Origin: Streptomyces sp. P3
GTDB taxonomy: Bacteria; Actinomycetota; Actinomycetes; Streptomycetales; Streptomycetaceae
Direction of reading: 5' to 3'
DNA: 64,000 bases
Assembly (NCBI RefSeq): GCF_003032475.1
Contig: NZ_CP028369.1
Span: 7,316,001-7,380,000, forward strand
Position 1 is the first letter of the stretch; the number at the start of each line of letters is the position of its first letter. Below, piece by piece: positions 51,817-60,347 of this stretch. The translations under genes and the position numbers were made by a program. The notes beneath the pieces were generated by a model. It ran no database searches. It was not told where the DNA came from and saw only the letters and a list, made by a program, of their open reading frames with translations.

Positions 51817-54800
51817 AGCTGCCGCTCCCGGTGTCGCAGGGCGCAGGCCCGGGTGAGCCGGCCGGTGGTGCGTTCGTGATCGGGGTCGACGGGCAGCGCC
51901 CGCACATGGTGCTCGTGGAGCAGCGACCGCAGCACGCTGTCGGAGTTGTGCCCGGTGGCCAGCTGCTGCCGGTAGGCGGTCAGGGCGGCAGCGCGCTGCC
52001 GCCAGGCGGCGGCGACCTCGGGGCCGCCCGGCAGGGCTTGGAGTGCGGTGTGCTCGGGATCGGCCAGAGCCTGGGCCAGGGCGATTCGATCCCGGGGTAT
52101 GGGGCCGCGTTCTTGAGGGAGCGTGCGGGTCAGCCAGTCTGACGCCTGATCTGCGTCGCCGGTGAACCGCACCGTCAGGTCGAACATGCTCGCAGCGGTC
52201 AGGGCCTGCCCGGTGGCGGCGTCATCCGCAGCGGCACGGATCTGCGCCACGCCGGCGGCCGAGTCCGCGGCGAACACCAGGTGCGCGGCGTCCAGAGCGG
52301 GGCCGTGCCCGTACGGGCCGGTCTGCGGCGGGTAGGTAGCCAACTCCAGGCCGGCCGCCAGATGTTGGCCGCTGAGGGCGTCTGCCCAGCCGGTGACCAG
52401 TTGGGCGGCCGGACCGAAGGCGGCTGAATCGGGAAGGCGCAGGTACAGATCCAAATGCTGGTCGGAGGCCGGGCGGGTTGTGTCGCGATGGCGCCTGAAC
52501 CACCAGAGCGGCATGGTGGTGAACTGGTCGAGCAGCGTGGGCAGGTGGCCGGACAGGATCTCGTTGTAGCGCTGGGGGTGCGCGAAGAGACGGGCATACA
52601 GGACGGTGGGCTGGCTGGGTGTCCCGGGGGCGGCGGCAGCGGCCTCCGGCAGGCGGGGCGGGTCGGCGGGGGTGGAGTTCGCCAGAGGGATCAGGAGCTC
52701 GTGGGGGCGGCCGATCCATGCCCAGTCCCGCGCAGTGGTGCTTTCGCGCAGTTCGACAACGCGGTTGCGGTCCACGCCGGCGCGCAGCAGCGCCCGGTGG
52801 ATGCGCTGGTCGAGGTCGAGGGGCAGCTGCTGGCCGTCTTCGACCAGAGCAAGGCGGTCAGGGACGCAGAGCCGTTCGCGCCATCGGGCTAGTGCCTTGT
52901 CCCAGTCGGCCATGGGGGCGGACCGGCCGGGCAGTTCCTCGGCGGACAGCAACCAACGGGCAGGCGCGAGGATCGTCTGCTTGTACCGCACGCGTGGCAG
53001 GTAGGGCAGGGTGGCGGCGACGCCAAACGTGAACGCCCGGTAGGCGGCATTGCGGGCGGTGGTGATCTCCGCCAGGAACCTGGCGAGCGGCGGTGTGTGG
53101 ACGGACGCTTCCAGCGCATGGGTGACGCGAGGCTCGATCTGCTGCCCCGTTGACCTGCGCACCAGATAGAACCGGCGGGTATCCGCAGTCACCGCCAGGT
53201 CGTCGAGCGGGATCACGCCGGGGCCGGACTCGTGGTGCTGGCCGAGAGGGATAGTGAAGGGCAGGACCTGCACGGTGCGGGCGATGTTCTCGTTGCGGCG
53301 CCGGCGAGGGGTGAACGACAGCTGCGCCGCGATGGCGCCGGGGCCGGCGGTCGCGTACGAGTCGGTGAGCGCGCTCTGAGCGGACGGCGGGAGCAAGTGC
53401 GCGAACCGGCCGAGCATGCTGCTGCCGGGGCGGGGGGCGCCGGTGACCAGCAGCCGGTAGTCGCCGCCCTGCACGGCCTCCAGAGTGGAGGCGTGGATCT
53501 CCACGGCGATCTCAGCCCGGGGCACGGGCAGCAGCGGTTCGGTGTGGCCGGCGGTCAGGTCGGCGATCGCCGCCCGGGTGAGGACCAGCTCACGCCTCCC
53601 ACCGAGCATCGCCCCCTGGAGCAGGCGCAGGATCTTCTCGTCCCGGTCGGTCACCTCATACGGCGGTCGGGCGCGCTCGGAGCCCAGGAAGCCCGCGGGC
53701 AGTCCGAGGCCGCTGTCCGCGACCAGATCCAGTACGGGCACGAGCGCCTCGTTGCCGTACCGGTCGAGGAACCGCTGGTGGTAGTCGCGCCATTGCGGAT
53801 ACCCGTACGGATGAGGCGACAGCTGGTGCATGACCTGGGCTGCCTCGGCGGCTTCGGCCAGGAGGGCTTCGGGGATGTAGGCGGTGCAGTCCAGTGCGGC
53901 GTCGACCAGCAGCGGGACGCGGCCGGTGGCACTCACGTGCCGCATGCTCTGCGTCAGCGGGTCTCCGAGCGTCCAAGGGGCGACGGTGTCCGGGTGATTC
54001 AAGCCGCCCCGGATCGAAGCGAGCTGGGAGGCCAGCTCTGCGATATCGGGTATGCCCGTGGCGTCTGCTTTCTCCAGCTCATCGCATATGTGGGCGAGCG
54101 TGTCGACGGACGTCATCGGGGGCCACAGACTGCTGATCAGGATGTGCTTGCTCAATAGGTCGGAGATCAGGCCGGCGAGCTGCTCAGGGCGTGCGGTGGG
54201 GAACTGTCCGGACAGACGGTGCACAAGCAGCTCGTACGGGATCGGGGCGCGGGCAGCCTCCAGCACGGCAGCCACGGGCCGGGTCAGACGGACCGACAGC
54301 TCGATGGGGGCGTAACCGGAGGTGTGCGCGTCAGTCGGCATCCCGTCCACCACGTGCCGGTTGCCGCGGGAGCGGCCGGTGTTGTTGGCCACGACCGTCA
54401 GCCGGGCCAGCAGAGCGGGGTGGCTCTCCAGGCGGGTAATGACGTCCGTCAGCCAGTCGGAATCAGGCCGCAGAACAGTCCGGTACCCCTCACCCCACAG
54501 AATATGGGCGGCTTGAGCGGACTCAGCGGGGGCGACGCCGGCGAATACCCCGAACGGGGTGGGCCGGTGGTTCCACCGCAGGAGGTACGCGGCAACAGAC
54601 CGGACGGCCCGCCTGATACGGCGGCCGTCGGTGACGGTGCCGTTCAGGATCTCGGTGACGCGCTGACACAGGACGGGGCTGGCTGCGGACAGCGCCGTCG
54701 GCACTGGGGCGCGCCATACCTCCTCCAGCCACTGCCGACCACGGATCGTGGCGTCGTCGCCGTGCAGGTCAAAGTCCGGCACAGGGATCGGCCGGGAAGC

Positions 54801-54863
54801 GGTGGAGGCGCGCAGCAGCATTCCAGGCTGCCACTGATACGTGAGGGGTATTCCGTGGGCCAC
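51813..54863 (-). CDS. lanB: Full-length class I lantibiotic dehydratase (LanB)
   Basis: 1016 residues from GTG 54863 (AGGAAGGGA upstream). The N-terminal 700 residues are the tRNA-dependent glutamylation domain, with FDLHGDDATIRGRQWLEEVW, RWNHRPTPFGVFAGVAP and YRAFTFGVAATLPYLPRVRY as landmark segments. The last 250 residues (LYARLFAHPQRYNEILSGHL, WWFRRHRDTTRPASDQH, LDLYLRLPDS) are the SpaB_C elimination domain. It dehydrates Ser and Thr in the FxLD precursor encoded about 90 bases upstream. Both catalytic parts appear intact. Confidence 0.88.
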   Translation of the reverse strand: MAHGIPLTYQWQPGMLLRASTASRPIPVPDFDLHGDDATIRGRQWLEEVWRAPVPTALSAASPVLCQRVTEILNGTVTDGRRIRRAVRSVAAYLLRWNHRPTPFGVFAGVAPAESAQAAHILWGEGYRTVLRPDSDWLTDVITRLESHPALLARLTVVANNTGRSRGNRHVVDGMPTDAHTSGYAPIELSVRLTRPVAAVLEAARAPIPYELLVHRLSGQFPTARPEQLAGLISDLLSKHILISSLWPPMTSVDTLAHICDELEKADATGIPDIAELASQLASIRGGLNHPDTVAPWTLGDPLTQSMRHVSATGRVPLLVDAALDCTAYIPEALLAEAAEAAQVMHQLSPHPYGYPQWRDYHQRFLDRYGNEALVPVLDLVADSGLGLPAGFLGSERARPPYEVTDRDEKILRLLQGAMLGGRRELVLTRAAIADLTAGHTEPLLPVPRAEIAVEIHASTLEAVQGGDYRLLVTGAPRPGSSMLGRFAHLLPPSAQSALTDSYATAGPGAIAAQLSFTPRRRRNENIARTVQVLPFTIPLGQHHESGPGVIPLDDLAVTADTRRFYLVRRSTGQQIEPRVTHALEASVHTPPLARFLAEITTARNAAYRAFTFGVAATLPYLPRVRYKQTILAPARWLLSAEELPGRSAPMADWDKALARWRERLCVPDRLALVEDGQQLPLDLDQRIHRALLRAGVDRNRVVELRESTTARDWAWIGRPHELLIPLANSTPADPPRLPEAAAAAPGTPSQPTVLYARLFAHPQRYNEILSGHLPTLLDQFTTMPLWWFRRHRDTTRPASDQHLDLYLRLPDSAAFGPAAQLVTGWADALSGQHLAAGLELATYPPQTGPYGHGPALDAAHLVFAADSAAGVAQIRAAADDAATGQALTAASMFDLTVRFTGDADQASDWLTRTLPQERGPIPRDRIALAQALADPEHTALQALPGGPEVAAAWRQRAAALTAYRQQLATGHNSDSVLRSLLHEHHVRALPVDPDHERTTGRLTRACALRHRERQL

Positions 54864-54950
54864 CGGTGTCCCTTCCTGTTGTGGGGTGCGCGGACGGGGG
54901 GTGCCGGGGCGGCAGCGATGATCGGCTGCCGCCCCGGCGGACGCCACGTG

Positions 54951-55157
54951 TCAGGCGGCGTCCTCGATGGAGGACTGGCAGGCGCTGGCCCCGTTCACGC
55001 AGGTGTTGCCGCAGCCGTCGCTGGTGGGGCACATGAAGACAGTGAGGGGGCTCTCGGAGATGACGACCCGGATGTCGAGCTCGAAGTCGTCGTCGGCGAG
55101 GGCGTCGACCGGCAGCCCGACTGGGGCGGGGACGCTGTGCAGTACGGCGGTGGTCAT
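54951..55157 (-). CDS. FxLD-family lanthipeptide precursor
   Basis: 68 residues. The leader carries DDFELDIRVV, the FxLD box (F25-D28), about 15 residues before the core. The core (from about residue 38) reads TVFMCPTSDGCGNTCVNGA then SACQSSIEDAA, with Cys at 43, 49, 53 and 60 and Thr/Ser at 39, 45, 46, 52, 58, 62 and 63 available for rings. D47-G48 is an Asp-Gly pair, the favourite site of isoaspartyl-type methylation and aspartimide closure. The ATG has a GAGAG site. It lies directly between a PIMT-like gene and lanB. Confidence 0.88.
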   Translation of the reverse strand: MTTAVLHSVPAPVGLPVDALADDDFELDIRVVISESPLTVFMCPTSDGCGNTCVNGASACQSSIEDAA

Positions 55158-55215
55158 GTGATCACTCTCTTTGTCCGATGGGATGGTGCAGAACGCCCTG
55201 GCCCAGCGCCGCGGT

Positions 55216-56439
55216 TCAGACGGCCGACCAGGAGATCGAAATCCGGCTGTGCCTCTTGTCGATGATCCGGTCGCCGGTGATCCGGTCATCGGGCGTGCCC
55301 GCCGGGTAGACGGCGATGCGCGGGCCGTCAGCGCCGCGCACCTTTTCGCCCCAGGTGCGGAGGATGTCGGCGATTCGCTCAGCGAACTCGGCCGCGTCGG
55401 GCCCGAAGGCGTGGACGCCGTACTCTGCGGTCTTCTTCTCGGTGTCGCGGCGCACGACGGTGTAGGCGAAGTGCGGCCCGTCGATGGCGACCATGGACCA
55501 GCTGTTGCCCGTGGGGCCGATCTTGCCGGTGGTCAACTCGGGTTTGGTGGACATGAAGCAGAACTTGGGGACCTGTGTGGACAGGTACATCTGGAGGGTG
55601 CCGATGGGCTCCTGGCTGGCGACGGTCACCCCGGTCCACGTCTCGGCGCGGGCGCTGTTCAGGACGCCGTCCAGCAGAGAGGGGTTGGCGGGCAAGCCCT
55701 CGTCGAAGCGCAACGTGACGCCCTCCTCCCCGGGCAGCTGCATGACCTGCTGCTTGTGGGAGCCGGCGCCCTGTGCCGCCACGAAACCGCACACGTGGGC
55801 GCTGGTTGCGACGAGGTGGTCAGCCTGCCGGACGAACCCGTAGGTGCGGGTCAGGCCGTTGATGCGGAGCGGCACGACGAGCCGGCCATCGTCCTTGAGC
55901 TGGTCGATCCAGGCTGGCGGGATGTCCCAGGCGCCGACCGTCACCACGATCGCGTCGTAGGGGGCGTTCTCGGGAAGGCCGTTCTCGGCGTCGGCGACGA
56001 CGACGTTGACGCTCGCGTAGCCGGTCTCGGTGAGGAACCGCTTGGCGCGGTCGGCGGGCGCGGGGTCGATGTCGACAGTGGTGACCTGACCGGTGGGCCC
56101 GACCAGCTCCGCGAGGTACGCGGCGTTCGGCCCGTTGGTGCCGATCTCCAGCACGTTGTCACCCGGGCGGATGCCGGCCTGCTCCAGCTGCATCGCCTGG
56201 ATCTGCGGAGCGGACACCGAGCTGGTGTGATTGCCGTGCTCGTCCTCCTGCGTGATCACGGCGTTGTACGTGCTGTACGCGTCCTCCAGCGACGCCTCCG
56301 GTACGGCAAGGTGCCGGGGCACCTTGCGCATGGCGGCCTCGACCGCAGGCGACACGATCGTGCCGTCCTCCTTGAGCTGGTCGACGACCTTGTTGCGGAG
56401 CCGGGTGGCCTCGTCGGGGGCCACGGTCACATCGGTCAT
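55216..56439 (-). CDS. PIMT-like methyltransferase of the FxLD system (copy 3)
   Basis: 407 residues. The PIMT-like half has VEAAMRKVPRHLAVPEASL, SSVSAPQIQAMQLEQAG, motif I NVLEIGTNGPNAAYLAEL (with Asn and Pro where the family has Gly-Gly), YDAIVVTVGAWDIPPAWIDQ and RLVVPLRING. The C-terminal FxLD-type domain follows (QMYLSTQVPKFCFMSTKPE). It is the first gene upstream of the precursor, 58 bases away, so it probably shares the precursor promoter and is the primary tailoring enzyme. The copy at 47-48 kb lies at the other end of the cluster. Confidence 0.8.
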   Translation of the reverse strand: MTDVTVAPDEATRLRNKVVDQLKEDGTIVSPAVEAAMRKVPRHLAVPEASLEDAYSTYNAVITQEDEHGNHTSSVSAPQIQAMQLEQAGIRPGDNVLEIGTNGPNAAYLAELVGPTGQVTTVDIDPAPADRAKRFLTETGYASVNVVVADAENGLPENAPYDAIVVTVGAWDIPPAWIDQLKDDGRLVVPLRINGLTRTYGFVRQADHLVATSAHVCGFVAAQGAGSHKQQVMQLPGEEGVTLRFDEGLPANPSLLDGVLNSARAETWTGVTVASQEPIGTLQMYLSTQVPKFCFMSTKPELTTGKIGPTGNSWSMVAIDGPHFAYTVVRRDTEKKTAEYGVHAFGPDAAEFAERIADILRTWGEKVRGADGPRIAVYPAGTPDDRITGDRIIDKRHSRISISWSAV

Positions 56440-56677
56440 AGAGGGGTTCCTTACGGGGCCTCGTGCGCCTTCGCCTCCGGCGTCGGCGCCAACTGCAGGG
56501 TGGTTCGGCGATGGATGCCGGCTGGCGGAAGCCGGCGTTTGCTCAGCGCCCCAAGGGCAGCTCCTGAATCCGTTCGAAGGTGTAGGTGTGGTGGTCGGGA
56601 CCGGTCGAGCTGCCTGCGCCCGTACTATCGCCAGGCATGCTCATTGACCCGCTCCGATGCCGTGGGATCGGATGTCG
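56440..56677. promoter_or_regulatory. Promoter region of the FxLD operon and upstream hairpin
   Basis: On the minus strand GATAGTACG (about 56621-56629) is a good -10 candidate for the operon that starts at 56439; no clear -35 is seen. A short hairpin (GCCGGCT at 56517-56523, AGCCGGC at 56530-56536) lies in the leader. Confidence 0.4.
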
Positions 56678-58039
56678 TCATGCCTCCTTCCGGAGCCGGT
56701 GCAGGGTGCGATGCCCGCGCTCGACGAGTTCGGGGTCGCCGTGGGTGGCGCCGTACTGGATGCCGCTGAGCGCGTCGAGGGCCGACAGACCCTTGAGCGC
56801 TTGGGCCTCGTCCGGGGACAGCGTGCGGCCGTAGCCGTCGAACAGGGCGGCTTCGAGTTCGGGCGCGTCAATCCAGGTGTCGGCGATGCGTACGAAGTCG
56901 CTGACGAGGGGCCCGATTTCCGCGCGTTCCCAGTCGATGAGGGCCAGGGTCCCGTGGTCGTCGAGCAGCAGGTTGCGCCGCTGTACATCACCGTGGCGAC
57001 GGCCATGGGGGACGGGCGGTACACGGGGCAGGTGCAGGGCGAGGGACCGCACCAGCGTCTCCTCTCCGGGCTCGAGGAGCCCGTCGGCTGCCGCGAGGTG
57101 CCGTTCCAGCTTGGCCAGCCCGCCCAGGGCCTGCGCCATCATCGGGGGCTCGCCGAGGTGGAGGGCCCGCAGGAGCTGCCCGAGCTGGCGGTAGACCGAC
57201 TGCCAGGCGGCCATGCTCAGGTCGGCGCCGTGGAGTACGCGGCCGGGAAGCGCGCTGACGATCACGGCGAGTTGTTCGGGGTCGGCGGCGACGAGCTGCG
57301 GGGCGCGGTCGGCTCCGAGGGCTGGGGCCCACTCTCTCAGGGCGCCCACCTCACGCTGGTGGAACTTGGGCCCCTGGTGAACCTTCAGGTACCAGCTCCC
57401 GCTGTCGCGTCCGGTTAGCCGCCACACGTGGGAAGCCTCCCGCGCCCAGGAGGCGTCCGTGACCTCCTTCAGCGGGCCGATGGTCCGTTCAGCGAATGTG
57501 CCGAGCTGCTCACCCAGTACGGCGTAGGGGTCCGGCGCCCGCGTGGGCAAGGGGTGCAGACGGCTGGGCCCGTTCGCTTCGTAGACGATCGGGTCGTCGG
57601 GTTCCTGGAGATGCAGCGCGAAGGAGTGCCCGTCCCGGTACGCCTCCAGGCCGGCCCGGCAGTACGCCACCATGTCGTCGGGCAGGTCGTGGAGGGCAAA
57701 CCAGTCCAGCTGTGAGCAGCGGTCCGGTTCGGCGATACGCGGGACGCCGATCCACCGGGTGACCTCGAAGAACCAGCCGGTGCGGTTGTGACCGGCGGGG
57801 CTGCGGTGCTGCATCACCAGCGCGACGCGGACATCGGCCGGCCGGATGATGATGCCCAGCTCTTCCTCGGCTTCCCGGACCAGCCCGGTGACCACGTCCT
57901 CGAAGTCGCCGTCGAGGTGCCCGGAGGGCATGTGCAGTAAGCCCGAGGCGTAGGTGTCTCCCGCCCGCCGGCTCAGCAGCACCTCGCCGCCACGCCGCAG
58001 GATGAGATGGACGTCGACCGGTTCCCGGTGGCGCTGCAC
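56678..58039 (-). CDS. Nudix-kinase fusion protein
   Basis: 453 residues from GTG 58039 (GGGGA about eight bases upstream; GTG 58081 or a longer start is possible). The N-terminal 150 residues are a Nudix hydrolase: SGHLDGDFEDVVTGLVREA continuing EEELGI. The C-terminal 250 residues are an APH-type kinase: YLKVHQGPKFHQREV, catalytic loop HGDVQRRNLLL and metal-binding IDWERAEIGP with SDFVRIADTW. This pairing in one chain is unusual. It follows a copy of the repeated promoter-like element and stands next to a PIMT-like gene. Confidence 0.75.
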   Translation of the reverse strand: MQRHREPVDVHLILRRGGEVLLSRRAGDTYASGLLHMPSGHLDGDFEDVVTGLVREAEEELGIIIRPADVRVALVMQHRSPAGHNRTGWFFEVTRWIGVPRIAEPDRCSQLDWFALHDLPDDMVAYCRAGLEAYRDGHSFALHLQEPDDPIVYEANGPSRLHPLPTRAPDPYAVLGEQLGTFAERTIGPLKEVTDASWAREASHVWRLTGRDSGSWYLKVHQGPKFHQREVGALREWAPALGADRAPQLVAADPEQLAVIVSALPGRVLHGADLSMAAWQSVYRQLGQLLRALHLGEPPMMAQALGGLAKLERHLAAADGLLEPGEETLVRSLALHLPRVPPVPHGRRHGDVQRRNLLLDDHGTLALIDWERAEIGPLVSDFVRIADTWIDAPELEAALFDGYGRTLSPDEAQALKGLSALDALSGIQYGATHGDPELVERGHRTLHRLRKEA

Positions 58040-58210
58040 GATGTCGTCCCCGCCCCGATGCGAGGTTGCCTGCCTGTTCACCGCTGGCCTGTCAGACGGG
58101 GGTGCGGCCGACGTCGGCTCGCGTCCGGGCACCGCGGCGTGACGTCGGCTAGCCGACCCGCAAAGGGGTTTTCGGGAACGCGCGCGAACGCGCGGGTGTG
58201 GGGCATGCGG
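58040..58210. other. Leader between the promoter-like element and the Nudix-kinase gene
   Basis: No separate gene. A short inverted repeat GCGCGCGAACGCGCG (about 58181-58195) is the only notable sequence. Confidence 0.3.
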
Positions 58211-58300
58211 ATCTCCGGGGTGCAGACGTGACGTCTAGCGTCAGTGACCGCGACGCCCGGGTGCCCGTTTCCGGACGTCACGGATTCTATCCGGGACACC
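58211..58300 (-). promoter_or_regulatory. Repeated promoter-like element, copy B
   Basis: Homologous to 46751-46839, same orientation. Identical segments include CGCGACGCCCGGGTG and CCGTTTCCGG. On the minus strand TAGAAT is at the -10-like place, matching TAAAAT in copy A at the same offset. It precedes the Nudix-kinase gene. Confidence 0.6.
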
Positions 58301-58345
58301 ATTGAGAGTTGGCTGGTCACCGGCTTGATCACGCCGATCTGCTGA

Positions 58346-59188
58346 TCACACAGCTCGGCCACGCGCGGACTCCTTTCGGGCCGTGCCGGCGTATGACGCG
58401 GCCTGGGGCAGGACCGGGTATTCGAGTGCCAGTGTCTGTGGCGCGGTCAGGCCCGGGGAGCTCAGTTGCCAGCCGTCGAACAGTCGGGCGATCTGCTCCT
58501 TCGTCCGCAGGTGGACGGGGCAGCCGGCCGCCGTCATGGTCTTGGCGAATCGGCGCACGGGTTTGCCCGAGACGTCGGCGGTGGCGTGCGTGATGACGAG
58601 AGCGCTGCCGGTGGCGGCGACGTGCTTGTACTGGTCGACGAGGACGGTCAGGGGCTGCGCCGCGGTGTCCTCGATGTGGTGGAGCACGCTACCGAACAGA
58701 AGGATGACCGGTTCTCGCCAGTTGATCGTCTCCAGGATTTCTCTGGAAGCGAGAACCGACTCGGGGTCGCGTACGTCGGCGCACAGGCTCTCGACGACAG
58801 CGAGCGCCTTGCCCGTCATCATTGCGTCGGCGTGAGTGTGCACCAGCACGTCATTGTCGATGCACACGGCGCGGGCGTCGGGATGAATGCGGGTCAGGAC
58901 ATCCACCGGCGTGGGGCTGTAGGGAAGGCCGCAGCCGAAGTCGACCAGCTGCCGGATGCCCGCGATGGCCAGGGCCTGCACCATCAGGAGCACGTACATG
59001 CGCTCGTGGCGGACGGCGCTCTCCAGGAACGGCATGCGGTCGGCCGCCCGACGGGCCCCGTCACGGTCGACGATGTAGTGGTCTCGCCCGCCGAGCAGGT
59101 AGTTCTGCATCCGGGCGCTCGACGGCCGTGCTTGCAACTCGGCGATCGCTGCGGAGGGGTGCAGGAGCATCGGATGGTCAGGTCGCAT
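58346..59188 (-). CDS. SAM-dependent methyltransferase (Methyltransf_19/DUF574 type)
   Basis: 280 residues. SARMQNYLLGGRDHYIVDRDGA, LVDFGCGLPYSPTPVDV (motif I-like) and ESVLASREILETINW then PVILLFGSVLHHIEDT are the characteristic order of the actinobacterial Methyltransf_19 family. Substrate unknown; these genes commonly stand beside regulators and HATPase proteins. ATG 59188 lies 11 bases inside the end of the PIMT-like gene, so it is coupled to it. Confidence 0.75.
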   Translation of the reverse strand: MRPDHPMLLHPSAAIAELQARPSSARMQNYLLGGRDHYIVDRDGARRAADRMPFLESAVRHERMYVLLMVQALAIAGIRQLVDFGCGLPYSPTPVDVLTRIHPDARAVCIDNDVLVHTHADAMMTGKALAVVESLCADVRDPESVLASREILETINWREPVILLFGSVLHHIEDTAAQPLTVLVDQYKHVAATGSALVITHATADVSGKPVRRFAKTMTAAGCPVHLRTKEQIARLFDGWQLSSPGLTAPQTLALEYPVLPQAASYAGTARKESARGRAV

Positions 59189-60347
59189 GCCGCTCCACCT
59201 CGCCGGTGATCGTGTGGAGTTCGGGCAGACGCCACGACGGACCGTCCGGTGCACCGAGCCACAGCGTGTGTTCGGTCTCCGTGATCGTCACGCCCAGCTG
59301 CTCCACCTCTGGTTCTCCGGCCGCGTGCCACTGACCGAGCGCGTCGAACAGATCGGAGCCGAGATCGCGCGGCCCCCACTCGTAGATGCGGGGGGAGTGG
59401 AGGAAGACCACTGCCCGAGACGCCTGGTGGTCATGAATACGCAGGCGGTCGGCAACGTCGCCTTCGAGCTGCGCAACGCCGCGCACGACCTGCATCCGAA
59501 GGTCAGGGCGAAGCATGCCGGCGAACAACCGGGCAGCCAGCCGTACGTGCGCCCCCCTCGCGGCCAGGGCTTCCGACGCCCTCGGGCTGCCCTGCGACTC
59601 GACGGAGCTGCCCTCACCAGGGCGGTGCTCGCGCAGCCACACGGTCTGCGGAGCCGGTCCGGCGTGGAAACGGCCACTGGCCGACGCCCCGTCCCGCGCC
59701 ACGGTCAGGACGAGCAGAGTGCTGGATCCGCCCAGAGCGGTACGGACCGGCAGGCACAGCCGACCACCCGGACGAACCCGGGTGACCCACTCCCACGGCA
59801 CACGGCGTACCGCACGATGGGACATGAGCCCGTGGAACGAACCCGCCGGTCCCAAGACCCCGGCCTGAGACCCGCTGACCACCTGAACCCGCGGGTAGGG
59901 ACGTAGGCGCTGCCGGGCGATCTCGGCGAGACGTTCTGTGTCCGCGACCGTCACCACCTGGCCGCCCTGGAGATGGTGCTCCAGAGAGGCTGCCGTCCAG
60001 CCGCAGTCCGTACCGATCTCGGCCACGGCCGTCCCCGGCACTGGAGCGAGCGCGGCCAGGCGTGCCGTGACGTCTTCTTTGGACGGGATCACTCCCGTGA
60101 CGATGCCGGGGCCGCCCTCCCCACCGTCGTCGACGTCGAACACGAGCATCTCGGAGCGATGGACGAACTTCGCCCACTCACCGGCGTTCTTACTCCGGTC
60201 CACCCTGCGCCAGCGCCCACCTCGGTGCGTCCGGATCACGTGGGGCACGAAGTCCTGCCGCCGGTCGCAGGTGAACACGTCCCCCGCGTGCTGGTGAACG
60301 GGGCCACTGCCCGGTCGCAGGCTGCCGGCCTCGACGCGGGCGTTCAT
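59178..60347 (-). CDS. PIMT-like methyltransferase (copy 4), divergent
   Basis: 389 residues. After an N-terminal FVHRSEMLVFDVDDGGEG, the PIMT-like part has SKEDVTARLAALAPVPGTAV, motif I AVAEIGTDCGWTAASLEHHL, SFHGLMSHRAVRRVPWEWV and GGRLCLPVRTALGG. The C-terminal half is the extra domain (HSPRIYEWGPRDLGSDLFDA, ITETEHTLWLGAPDGPSW, a segment close to that of copy 1). It is shorter in the substrate-loop region than copies 2 and 3. No precursor peptide is adjacent. It is coupled by ATGA to the LuxR-type gene upstream. Confidence 0.65.
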   Translation of the reverse strand: MNARVEAGSLRPGSGPVHQHAGDVFTCDRRQDFVPHVIRTHRGGRWRRVDRSKNAGEWAKFVHRSEMLVFDVDDGGEGGPGIVTGVIPSKEDVTARLAALAPVPGTAVAEIGTDCGWTAASLEHHLQGGQVVTVADTERLAEIARQRLRPYPRVQVVSGSQAGVLGPAGSFHGLMSHRAVRRVPWEWVTRVRPGGRLCLPVRTALGGSSTLLVLTVARDGASASGRFHAGPAPQTVWLREHRPGEGSSVESQGSPRASEALAARGAHVRLAARLFAGMLRPDLRMQVVRGVAQLEGDVADRLRIHDHQASRAVVFLHSPRIYEWGPRDLGSDLFDALGQWHAAGEPEVEQLGVTITETEHTLWLGAPDGPSWRLPELHTITGEVERHAT

